Shown: piece by piece, positions 1 to 5,022 of the stretch
Layout: every line of letters begins with the position of its first letter
Numbering within the stretch: position 1 is the stretch's first letter
Assembly: GCA_002378845.1 (NCBI GenBank)
Contig: DFRY01000029.1
Coordinates: forward strand, 61,098 to 66,119
Source of the DNA: Ruminococcaceae bacterium UBA3451
GTDB lineage: Bacteria > Bacillota > Clostridia > Oscillospirales > Acutalibacteraceae
Direction: 5' to 3'
DNA length: 5,022 nucleotides
Position numbers and translations under genes: made by a program
The notes under the pieces: model-generated
Seen by the model: the letters and a program-made list of their open reading frames with translations, nothing else
What the model was told of the DNA's origin: nothing
The model's database searches: none

Positions 1-357
1 TTGGACCCGGAAATCAACCACGGTATTGACAAGCTGATTACCAGCCTTGGCGCCGCGGTGATTTCGGAGGATGTTGTCAGCAACAAAGTAAAACACTTCC
101 CCACCGACGTGCTTAACCAGTGGACATACCACTCCAGACTGTACGCAGCCGCGGAATATGTGGGCGATAAACCAAATATGAACCTGGTACAGCTTGTTTC
201 GTTCGGCTGCGGCGTAGACGCCATTACCACGGACGAGGTACGCCGTATTCTGGAAGAAAAAGATAAAATTTATACACAGATCAAAATTGATGAAATTACA
301 AATCTCGGCGCGGTCAAAATCCGGCTTCGCAGCCTGTTTGCCGCGCTGGAAAAATGA
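1..357 (+). CDS. Acyl-CoA dehydratase activase-like protein, C-terminal fragment (COG3580/DUF2229 type), 5' end outside window
   Basis: The open frame enters from the left edge, so the TTG at base 1 is most likely an internal Leu codon, not a start. The visible 118 residues match the end of the activase-related family: DPEINHG near the start, NQWTYHSRLYAA (residues 39-50), SFGCGVDA with the only cysteine at 70, and the signature KIDE..NLGAVKIRLRSL at about 95-112. Family members are large proteins with BadF/BadG-type ATPase domains followed by this region. They are thought to use ATP to drive low-potential electron transfer to a partner dehydratase-like subunit. None of the ATPase domain is visible here. 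The TGA stop at 355-357 is embedded in the ribosome binding site of the next gene, a homologue of the partner subunit, which supports an operon and a functional pair. The substrate cannot be told from sequence. Family assignment is fairly secure; precise function is not. Confidence 0.8.
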   Translation: MDPEINHGIDKLITSLGAAVISEDVVSNKVKHFPTDVLNQWTYHSRLYAAAEYVGDKPNMNLVQLVSFGCGVDAITTDEVRRILEEKDKIYTQIKIDEITNLGAVKIRLRSLFAALEK

Positions 358-362
358 GGTGA
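356..362 (+). promoter_or_regulatory. Ribosome binding site that fixes the start of the dehydratase-like gene
   Basis: GAGGTGA overlaps the TGA stop of the upstream gene and lies 5 nt before the ATG at 368. This favours the ATG at 368 over the in-frame ATGs at 287 and 290, which lie inside the upstream gene and lack a comparable site. The overlap of site and stop suggests translational coupling of the two proteins. Confidence 0.75.
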
Positions 363-367
363 ATCAC

Positions 368-1672
368 ATGGCAGAATTGGAATTTGACAAAAGCGGGCGC
401 CTGCTGTTTACAAAGGAAATGAAAAAGGAATATACCATCCTCTGCCCGTCGATGGCTCCGACTCATTTTCAACTGATCGTTAATGTGATGAACAACTGCG
501 GGTATCACGTAGAGCTTCTGACAAATGAAGGACCGAGCGTGGTGCACGAAGGCCTGAAATACGTGCATAACGACACCTGCTACCCCGCGCTTCTGGTCAT
601 CGGCCAGTTTATCGACGCGCTTCATTCGGGCAAATATGACCTTGATCATACCGCGCTGATTATTACCCAGACAGGCGGCGGCTGCCGTGCATCAAATTAC
701 ATTCATTTGCTGCGCAAAGCACTGAAAAAGGCCGGTCTGGAAAAGATTCCGGTCGTTTCGCTAAATATGTCCGGTCTGGAAAGCAACCCCGGCTTCCACA
801 TTACCTTGCCGATGCTTCGGAAGTTCGTTGCCGCTTTGGTTTACGGTGACGCACTGATGCTTTTGTACAACCAGACGGAAGCGTATGAAGTCAACAAAGG
901 TGAAAGCAAAAAGAAGGTAGACCGCTGGATTAACAACTTAACCGAGCGATTCAACCACGGCAAAGGGCTTTCCCTGAAAGAGCTAAAGGAAATTCTGAAT
1001 GAAATTGTAAAAGATTTCGCTAAAATCCCGTTGAACAAAATACCGAAGATCAAGGTCGGCGTGGTCGGCGAAATTTACGTTAAATACGCCGCGCTGGGCA
1101 ACAACCATCTGGAAGATTTTCTGCGCGAGCAGGACTGTGAAGTCAATGTGCCCGGTATTTTAAATTTCGCCCTGTTTAAGGTTGACAACCGCCTGGAAGA
1201 CATTAAACTGTACGGCGGCAACCCGGCTAAGTTCGCCGTGGTTAACACGCTGATGAATTATCTGCTGAAAATGCAGAATATTCTGATTGAAGCGGTAAAA
1301 AGCGAACCGAAGTTTTTGGCGCCGACTACTTACGCCCATACAAAGGGCTTAGTCAAAAACGTAATCGGATACGGCAATAAAATGGGCGAAGGCTGGCTGC
1401 TGACTGCGGAAATGCTGGAGCTTTCCGAACAGGGATATGAAAATATCGTATGTACCCAGCCGTTCGGCTGCCTGCCGAACCACATTTGCGGCAAAGGAAT
1501 GATTCACCGCATTAAGGCAGTTGACCCCCATTCCAACATTGTCCCGATTGACTACGACCCGAGCGCAACACGCGTAAACCAGGAAAACCGGATTAAACTG
1601 ATGCTTGCCGTAGCAAGGGAGACCCTTGAGGAAACCCATGGGGAATCAATTGCTGAAAAGAAAAATGCTTAA
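368..1672 (+). CDS. 2-hydroxyacyl-CoA dehydratase-like protein (COG3581 type), partner of the upstream activase
   Basis: This 434-aa protein resembles the 2-hydroxyglutaryl-CoA dehydratase/benzoyl-CoA reductase-like superfamily. In many Clostridia it occurs either fused to, or directly behind, a large activase-related protein. The visible motifs are LCPSMAPTHF (Cys26), NDTCYPA (Cys71), QTGGGCRASNY (Cys106), and a C-terminal cluster VCTQPFGCLPNHICGKG with Cys362, Cys368 and Cys374 spaced C-x5-C-x5-C. Further cysteines are at 44 and 257. By analogy with the superfamily the conserved cysteines probably bind an iron-sulfur cluster that receives electrons from the ATP-dependent activase; this is inference. 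There is no signal peptide or membrane segment, so it should be cytosolic. The start at 368 is set by the ribosome binding site at 356-362 and by the natural MAELEFD beginning; the longer frame from 287 would overlap the upstream gene by 71 bp. Substrate and pathway are unknown, and this branch of the family is largely uncharacterised. Confidence 0.8.
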   Translation: MAELEFDKSGRLLFTKEMKKEYTILCPSMAPTHFQLIVNVMNNCGYHVELLTNEGPSVVHEGLKYVHNDTCYPALLVIGQFIDALHSGKYDLDHTALIITQTGGGCRASNYIHLLRKALKKAGLEKIPVVSLNMSGLESNPGFHITLPMLRKFVAALVYGDALMLLYNQTEAYEVNKGESKKKVDRWINNLTERFNHGKGLSLKELKEILNEIVKDFAKIPLNKIPKIKVGVVGEIYVKYAALGNNHLEDFLREQDCEVNVPGILNFALFKVDNRLEDIKLYGGNPAKFAVVNTLMNYLLKMQNILIEAVKSEPKFLAPTTYAHTKGLVKNVIGYGNKMGEGWLLTAEMLELSEQGYENIVCTQPFGCLPNHICGKGMIHRIKAVDPHSNIVPIDYDPSATRVNQENRIKLMLAVARETLEETHGESIAEKKNA

Positions 1673-1680
1673 ATTTCTTC

Positions 1681-1708
1681 TATGATAATTGTTTATTATC
1701 ATGTTTTT
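1681..1708 (+). terminator. Probable intrinsic terminator of the activase/dehydratase operon
   Basis: Eight bases, ATGATAAT (1682-1689), pair perfectly with ATTATCAT (1695-1702) around a five-base loop. A flanking T-G wobble (1681/1703) extends the stem, and five T residues follow at 1704-1708. It starts 8 bp after the TAA of the preceding gene. The stem is AT-rich and therefore weak for an intrinsic terminator, so leaky read-through into the next region is possible. It could alternatively be an operator-like palindrome, but position and T-run favour termination. Confidence 0.55.
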
Positions 1709-1730
1709 GCCGTAACCGAATGAAATGCTC

Positions 1731-1759
1731 TTGTAACAGTCCAATAATTGATGTATTAT
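1731..1759 (+). promoter_or_regulatory. Sigma-A-type promoter for the riboswitch-diguanylate cyclase transcript
   Basis: TTGTAA (1731-1736, 4 of 6 to TTGACA) is separated by exactly 17 bp from TATTAT (1754-1759, 5 of 6 to TATAAT) in an AT-rich context. Initiation is expected around 1766-1767. That leaves a leader of roughly 190 nt containing the riboswitch. The first part of the leader could fold as a small hairpin, ATAGG (1772-1776) with CCTAT (1782-1786). Confidence 0.6.
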
Positions 1760-1800
1760 TTTTTTAGAACCATAGGTGCTTCCTATCATCCTGCCAAAGA

Positions 1801-1887
1801 TTGTAAAAAGGCAAACCTGATAAAAATCAGGGACGCAAAGCCAAGGGGCTAAGCTTTTATCAAAAAGTATGCCAGCCGGCTGCACAA
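1801..1887 (+). ncRNA. Cyclic-di-GMP-I (GEMM-I) riboswitch aptamer
   Basis: The element contains the hallmark blocks in order: GGCAAACC (1810-1817), a hairpin CCTGAT/ATCAGG (1816-1821 with 1826-1831), GGACGCAAAGCC (1831-1842), GGCTAAG (1847-1853), a CTTTT/AAAAG arm (1854-1858 with 1863-1867), TATG (1868-1871) and AGCCGGCTGC (1874-1883). TTGT (1801-1804) can pair with ACAA (1884-1887) as a short closing stem. By alignment to the structurally characterised Vibrio Vc2 aptamer, G1811, A1838 and C1883 probably correspond to the ligand-contacting G20, A47 and C92; this numbering is from memory and approximate. The CTAAG/TATG halves match the tetraloop receptor, but the loop it would bind is AAAA rather than the usual GNRA. 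The downstream gene encodes the enzyme that makes the ligand, which strongly supports the assignment. Confidence 0.93.
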
Positions 1888-1888
1888 A

Positions 1889-1932
1889 TTTATGACGCTG
1901 CCAACGAATCCTGCTGACGGCGCCGTCATAAA
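1889..1932 (+). promoter_or_regulatory. Candidate riboswitch expression platform with two competing hairpins
   Basis: Immediately after the aptamer, TTTATGACG (1889-1897) is perfectly complementary to CGTCATAAA (1924-1932). GCC (1900-1902) with GGC (1919-1921) can extend the inside of that hairpin. The same 3' strand also belongs to a perfect 14-bp palindrome, TGACGGCGCCGTCA (1915-1928), which could fold as a tight local hairpin. The two folds are mutually exclusive because both use CGTCA at 1924-1928. No U-tract follows, so this is not a normal intrinsic terminator. The Shine-Dalgarno sequence (1940-1944) begins 7 nt after the structure, so control of translation initiation or RNA stability is more likely. 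The folds are read by eye; the regulatory role is inferred. Confidence 0.4.
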
Positions 1933-1939
1933 AAGATTT

Positions 1940-1944
1940 GGAGG
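1940..1944 (+). promoter_or_regulatory. Ribosome binding site for the TTG-initiated diguanylate cyclase
   Basis: GGAGG lies 10 nt upstream of a TTG codon at 1955. It supports TTG as the start, since the first in-frame ATG (Met48) would delete the first membrane segment and most of the second. A TTG at 1945 is closer but out of frame. TTG initiation with a longish spacer suggests modest translation, consistent with a tightly limited signalling enzyme. Confidence 0.7.
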
Positions 1945-1954
1945 TTGAAACCCT

Positions 1955-3316
1955 TTGAAGAGCAAGAGTTATTGGATTGTTGGGGCTTCTTTCATACCTT
2001 TTATAATTGTTTTATATGCCGAAACCAGGGGCTTTGTACAGGAAGCCCTTAGTTTGGGTACACTGCTTGTGGCCGCGCTCGTCCTGCTGGCTACCATGCT
2101 TTATGTATGGTACCGGTTTGTGGCGGAGCCGGCTCAAAACTTTTTAAAGACAATTCACCGCGCAATTCACGGCGATTACCGGGCACGATTTTCATGCGGC
2201 AGGGAAAACGATGTTTTCTATCATCTTTCACAGTCATTCAACCAGTTTATGACCATTATGGAAAAACAGACGGACGAGCTGGTCAAAAACCGGCATTTGC
2301 AGAACCAGCTGTATGAAAATGAAAAAATCTACCGTTCTGCGCTGGAACTGACCTGCGAACGGGTATTTGAAGCGGACTTGACCCACAACAAACTGATTTA
2401 CGGGCAGAGCGCCTACAACCGCATTTTCCCCTTTTTAAAAACCGAGCTGTACGACGAAATTATAAAGTCGATTGCTGTAAATGCGATTCACGAAGACGAC
2501 ATAAAGCAGTTTTTAAATACATTTAACCGGGCAAATTTGCTCACGCTGTTTAACAGCGGGGGCACCGCCGAAATCAATTTGGAATACCGGCAGATTATGA
2601 AAAACGGAGAAATACGCTGGATGGCCGGCACGCTGATTCACCTTTCCAACAACGGGGACGACAGCATGAAGGCGATTGGTTATGTGAAAAACATTGACGA
2701 GCGTAAGCGTTACGAGCTGGAAGTGCTGAAACAGTCACAAAAGGACGGTCTGACCGGGCTTTACAACAAGCTGGTCACGCAAAGTCTGGTGGAGTCCTAT
2801 TTGGCAAACGACGGCTGCAAGGTGCCGAATGCCGCCATTATGCTCGATATTGATAATTTTAAAGGCTTCAACGACAGTCTGGGGCATATTCAAGGCGACG
2901 CCGCTCTGACCCATGTAGCGGAAGGTCTGCAAAAAGTATTCCGTTCTACAGACGTTGTCGGCCGCATTGGCGGCGACGAATTCTTTATCCTTGTTAAAAA
3001 TTACGGTTCATTGGACGCGCTGACCGAAAAGTTGGACGGGCTATGCGCCATGTTCCGGAAAATCCGTCTGGGCGACGACAACAGCCACCCCATTTCCGGC
3101 AGTATTGGGGTATCGCTTTACCCGCAGGACGGAAAAAATTATGCCGAGCTGTATAAAAAGGCCGACGCGGCTTTATACCGTGCAAAAGCAAAAGGAAAAG
3201 ACTGTTACCATATTTGCAGTCAGGAGGATTCCGACGACCCGCGGCTCGAAGCCTTGGACTCGCAAGAGTGCATTCGAATTGAAAATCCGGTGGAACTGCG
3301 CAATCTGGTTCACTGA
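1955..3316 (+). CDS. Membrane-anchored HAMP-PAS-GGDEF diguanylate cyclase
   Basis: The 453-aa protein should condense two GTP into cyclic-di-GMP at the inner face of the membrane. Two hydrophobic segments (about 5-22 and 32-53) are joined by a short outside loop. A HAMP-like linker follows (about 54-107, with Pro59 and the GDYRARF stretch), then a coiled-coil-like segment (about 100-126) and a PAS domain (about 127-250, with IRWMAGT and the PAC-like end IGYVKNIDERKRYE). The GGDEF domain spans about 258-418. Its motifs are intact: DGLTGLYN (264-271), DIDNFKGFND (298-307), the GGDEF signature at 339-343, and YPQDG (389-393). RSTD at 330-333 is the RxxD inhibitory I-site five residues before GGDEF, so allosteric product inhibition is expected. 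The tiny outside loop argues for sensing by the PAS domain or within the membrane; the PAS ligand is unknown. An acidic tail (about 424-453) has no recognised function. The TTG start is chosen from the ribosome binding site at 1940-1944. Expression is probably governed by the c-di-GMP riboswitch in the leader. mscL follows after 34 bp. Confidence 0.93.
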   Translation: MKSKSYWIVGASFIPFIIVLYAETRGFVQEALSLGTLLVAALVLLATMLYVWYRFVAEPAQNFLKTIHRAIHGDYRARFSCGRENDVFYHLSQSFNQFMTIMEKQTDELVKNRHLQNQLYENEKIYRSALELTCERVFEADLTHNKLIYGQSAYNRIFPFLKTELYDEIIKSIAVNAIHEDDIKQFLNTFNRANLLTLFNSGGTAEINLEYRQIMKNGEIRWMAGTLIHLSNNGDDSMKAIGYVKNIDERKRYELEVLKQSQKDGLTGLYNKLVTQSLVESYLANDGCKVPNAAIMLDIDNFKGFNDSLGHIQGDAALTHVAEGLQKVFRSTDVVGRIGGDEFFILVKNYGSLDALTEKLDGLCAMFRKIRLGDDNSHPISGSIGVSLYPQDGKNYAELYKKADAALYRAKAKGKDCYHICSQEDSDDPRLEALDSQECIRIENPVELRNLVH

Positions 3317-3350
3317 AAAGGAAGCGAAACTGTAACGGGAGCGTAAAAAC

Positions 3351-3770
3351 ATGCAAAAGTTATTGAAGGAATTTAAAGAATTTGCCGTGCGGGGCAACGT
3401 AATGGACCTTGCAGTCGGCGTAGTAATCGGCGGTGCGTTCGGCAAAATAGTATCTTCGCTTGTTTCCGACATCATCATGCCGGTACTTTCCCTGGTCACC
3501 GGCAGAATTGACTTGACTTCGCTGCGTGTGACCATTCCCGCTTCCATACAGGGCGGAAAAGACATTGCTATTACATACGGCGTATTCCTGCAGAATGTGC
3601 TGGACTTTGTTCTTATTGCGTTTTCCATCTTTCTTGTAATAAAAGGAATGAACCGCCTGCAACAGAAAAAAGAGGAAACGCCCCCTGCCCCGCCGAAACC
3701 AAACAATGAAGAAGTTTTGCTGACCGAAATCCGTGACCTGCTGAAGGAACGCGGCGAAACAAATAAATAG
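3351..3770 (+). CDS. mscL: Large-conductance mechanosensitive channel MscL
   Basis: The 139-aa protein closely follows the MscL family in length and sequence (E. coli MscL is 136 aa). MscL is a homopentameric membrane channel that opens under high membrane tension and releases small solutes during hypo-osmotic shock. The N-terminal amphipathic helix is KEFKEFAVRGNVMDLA. TM1 (about 15-45) carries the pore-lining Gly-rich run AVGVVIGGAFGKIVSSL ending in DIIMP. A periplasmic loop (about 46-74) precedes TM2 (about 75-101, ITYGVFLQNVLDFVLIAF). The cytoplasmic helix ends with the conserved EEVLLTEIRDLLKE (120-133), preceded by a Pro-rich linker. Nothing essential is missing. GGGAG at 3337-3341 sits 9 nt before the ATG. 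With only 34 bp after the cyclase stop and no visible promoter or terminator between them, it is probably in the same riboswitch-led transcript. It ends directly before a strong terminator. Confidence 0.97.
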   Translation: MQKLLKEFKEFAVRGNVMDLAVGVVIGGAFGKIVSSLVSDIIMPVLSLVTGRIDLTSLRVTIPASIQGGKDIAITYGVFLQNVLDFVLIAFSIFLVIKGMNRLQQKKEETPPAPPKPNNEEVLLTEIRDLLKERGETNK

Positions 3771-3772
3771 CG

Positions 3773-3822
3773 AAAAACCGCAGAAGAAAGGGATCCCTTT
3801 CTTCTGCGGTTTCTTTATTTTT
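3773..3822 (+). terminator. Strong bidirectional intrinsic terminator between convergent genes
   Basis: Bases 3775-3812 form a perfect 38-bp inverted repeat centred on GGATCC: a 17-bp stem with a GATC loop, beginning AAACCGCAGAAG. On the plus strand CTTTATTTTT follows (3813-3822), ending the mscL transcript; the stem starts 4 bp after the mscL stop. On the minus strand five T residues (complement of 3773-3777) follow the hairpin, so it should also end the convergent beta-CASP gene, whose stop lies 36 bp away. Confidence 0.93.
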
Positions 3823-3848
3823 GGGTTTATCTTATTGATATGCGTGCA

Positions 3849-5022
3849 TTATCTGTCCCATTTATCACACAGGGAATTGATTTGATCGGCAAATTTGGCA
3901 AGGTCTTTGTTTGCCCCGCCCTCGTTGTTTTGAATCACTCGCATCAAACGTTTTCCTGCTTCCATCAGGCGTGCAAACGGTCCGGAGAATTTGCGAGGCT
4001 TTCCGTTATGCTCCACATGGCGCGCTTCGGGTTCCTTGCCCGGTTCCAATGTTTTATCGGCCAAAAGGTCGTACACTGCTTCAAAATTGGGTGCAAACGC
4101 GTTATAACCAAGTTTTTTCAGAGTTTGTGTAAAGGTTTCGCAAACCTCCCGTTCTCCGTGCACCACAAACACACGCTGCGGTTTTTCCTGAAACGCATGA
4201 ATCCATTTTAAAAGGCCGGTTCGGTCCGCATGCGCGGAAAGAGCACGGAAATTGTAAATATGAGCGTGTACGGCAATTTCTTCGCCGAACAGCTTTACTT
4301 TATCGATTCCCTCCAACAGAATTCTGCCCAGCGTTCCGTTTGCCTGGTACCCCACAAATACGATAGCACATTCCGGCCGCCACAGATTATGCTTTAAGTG
4401 GTGCCGGATTCTGCCGGCCTCGCACATGCCGCTGGAGGAAATGATAACCTTTGGCACGCCGTCTTCATTCAGCGCTTTCGATTCTTCCACACTGGCGCTG
4501 GTATTCAAATTGGAAAAAGAGATCGGTTTAAATCCGTTTTTAATCAGTTTTACGGTTTCTTCGTCCGCATATCCGGTCAAGTCGCCGCTGTAAATTTTTG
4601 TCGCTTCGGCCGCAAGGGGACTGTCAACGTATACCGGAAAGTCCGGATTGTGCTTTACCAGACCGCGTTCCTTTATTTCACGGATAAAATAGAGCAGTTC
4701 CTGAGTACGCCCCACCGCAAAACTGGGGATTACCACATTTCCGCCTTGGGAAAGTGTTTTGTCAAAAATTTCCGCCAGAACAGGAATGTAATCCGCTACC
4801 TTTTCGTGGTCACGGTCGCCATAGGTGGACTCCATTACCACATAATCCGCCTGTTCAATATACTGAGGGTCGCGGATAATCGGCTGATTGGTATTGCCGA
4901 TGTCGCCGGAAAAAACAATTTTCTTGGTTTTTCCTCCCTCCGTCAGCCACATTTCCACCGATGCAGAACCGAGCAAATGGCCTGCGTCGGTAAAACGGAA
5001 ACGGACTCCCTCACAAAGCTCC
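3849..5022 (-). CDS. MBL-fold/beta-CASP RNA-processing-type metallo-hydrolase (COG1236/Ysh1-like), N-terminus outside window
   Basis: The minus-strand frame stays open to the right edge, giving 390 visible residues (numbered here from the first full codon at 5021). Family members are about 530 residues, so roughly 140 N-terminal residues, including the HxHxDH zinc motif, are missing. The visible metallo-beta-lactamase elements are TDAGHLLGSA (zinc-ligand His15) and VFSGDIGN (Asp40). The beta-CASP signatures are ESTYGDRDH (motif A, Glu64), IPSFAVGRTQELL (about 98-110), SSSGMCEAGRIRHHL (195-209), GYQANGTLGR (224-233), SAHADR (motif B, His264) and VVHGE (motif C, His288). This is the CPSF73/Ysh1-like architecture of zinc-dependent RNA endo- or exonucleases, so an RNA substrate in the cytosol is likely, though bacterial members of this branch are poorly characterised. 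A C-terminal extension of about 80 residues follows the catalytic core. The TTG at 4976 is an internal Leu in the zinc motif, not a start. It is convergent with mscL and shares its terminator. It is distinct from RNase J. Confidence 0.9.
   Translation of the reverse strand, partial: ELCEGVRFRFTDAGHLLGSASVEMWLTEGGKTKKIVFSGDIGNTNQPIIRDPQYIEQADYVVMESTYGDRDHEKVADYIPVLAEIFDKTLSQGGNVVIPSFAVGRTQELLYFIREIKERGLVKHNPDFPVYVDSPLAAEATKIYSGDLTGYADEETVKLIKNGFKPISFSNLNTSASVEESKALNEDGVPKVIISSSGMCEAGRIRHHLKHNLWRPECAIVFVGYQANGTLGRILLEGIDKVKLFGEEIAVHAHIYNFRALSAHADRTGLLKWIHAFQEKPQRVFVVHGEREVCETFTQTLKKLGYNAFAPNFEAVYDLLADKTLEPGKEPEARHVEHNGKPRKFSGPFARLMEAGKRLMRVIQNNEGGANKDLAKFADQINSLCDKWDR

Noticed and set aside
287..367. 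N-terminal extension of the dehydratase-like protein starting at ATG 287
   Set aside because: It would overlap the upstream gene by 71 bp and has no good ribosome binding site. The extra 27 residues look like out-of-frame translation of the activase end, and the ATG at 368 has a well-placed GAGGTGA.
1646..1885. Minus-strand open frame of 79 codons across the intergenic region
   Set aside because: It runs antisense through the terminator, promoter and riboswitch, has no recognisable domain and no clear ribosome binding site, and is best explained as chance.
1915..1928. Palindrome TGACGGCGCCGTCA as a protein-binding operator
   Set aside because: It lies about 150 bp downstream of the predicted transcription start, between the aptamer and the ribosome binding site, and shares a strand with another hairpin. 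An RNA-structure role is more economical, though a DNA-binding role is not excluded.
3173..3706. Minus-strand open frame of 177 codons over the cyclase end and mscL
   Set aside because: It is antisense to two well-identified genes, has low-complexity composition and no family resemblance. It is a shadow of the mscL and GGDEF codon pattern.
3840..4211. Plus-strand open frame of 123 codons opposite the beta-CASP gene
   Set aside because: It is antisense to a clear metallo-hydrolase and lacks a ribosome binding site and recognisable motifs.
4974..4976. TTG at 4976 as the start of the metallo-hydrolase
   Set aside because: The frame continues upstream with TDAGH, the conserved zinc-binding motif, so this TTG is an internal leucine codon.

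Overview
The window looks like a chromosomal segment of a low-to-moderate GC Gram-positive anaerobe (Firmicutes, class Clostridia; an Oscillospiraceae/Ruminococcaceae-type genome is my best guess). The reasons are strong GGAGG-type ribosome binding sites, a TTG start, an oxygen-sensitive acyl-CoA dehydratase/activase-type gene pair, a class I cyclic-di-GMP riboswitch and a Clostridia-style beta-CASP metallo-hydrolase. The taxon is inferred from gene content, not from a marker gene. I see no mobile element, CRISPR array, tRNA or rRNA.

Layout. (1) 1-1672, plus strand: the 3' end of a large acyl-CoA dehydratase activase-like gene (COG3580/DUF2229-type C-terminus), then a 434-aa 2-hydroxyacyl-CoA dehydratase-like protein (COG3581-type). 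Its ribosome binding site overlaps the preceding stop codon, so the two are translationally close. An AT-rich hairpin with a T-run (1681-1708) probably ends this operon. (2) 1673-1954, a 282-bp regulatory region: that terminator, a sigma-A-type promoter (TTGTAA-17 bp-TATTAT, 1731-1759), a cyclic-di-GMP-I (GEMM-I) riboswitch aptamer (about 1801-1887), and a downstream segment with two mutually exclusive hairpins but no U-tract. (3) 1955-3316, plus strand: a membrane-anchored HAMP-PAS-GGDEF diguanylate cyclase with intact catalytic and I-site motifs. It is followed 34 bp later by mscL (3351-3770), the large-conductance mechanosensitive channel. (4) A near-perfect 38-bp inverted repeat (3775-3812) with T-runs on both sides acts as a shared terminator for convergent transcription. 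(5) 3849-5022, minus strand: the C-terminal three quarters or so of an MBL-fold/beta-CASP RNA-processing-type hydrolase whose 5' end lies beyond the window.

How the genes work together. The most interesting unit is the riboswitch-diguanylate cyclase-mscL transcript. The enzyme that makes c-di-GMP lies downstream of an RNA sensor for c-di-GMP and also carries an RxxD product-inhibition site, so two layers of feedback are predicted. mscL appears to be co-transcribed, which would link the second messenger to expression of an osmotic safety valve. The individual components are known families. I did not find evidence for a wholly new system; the arrangement is the notable part.
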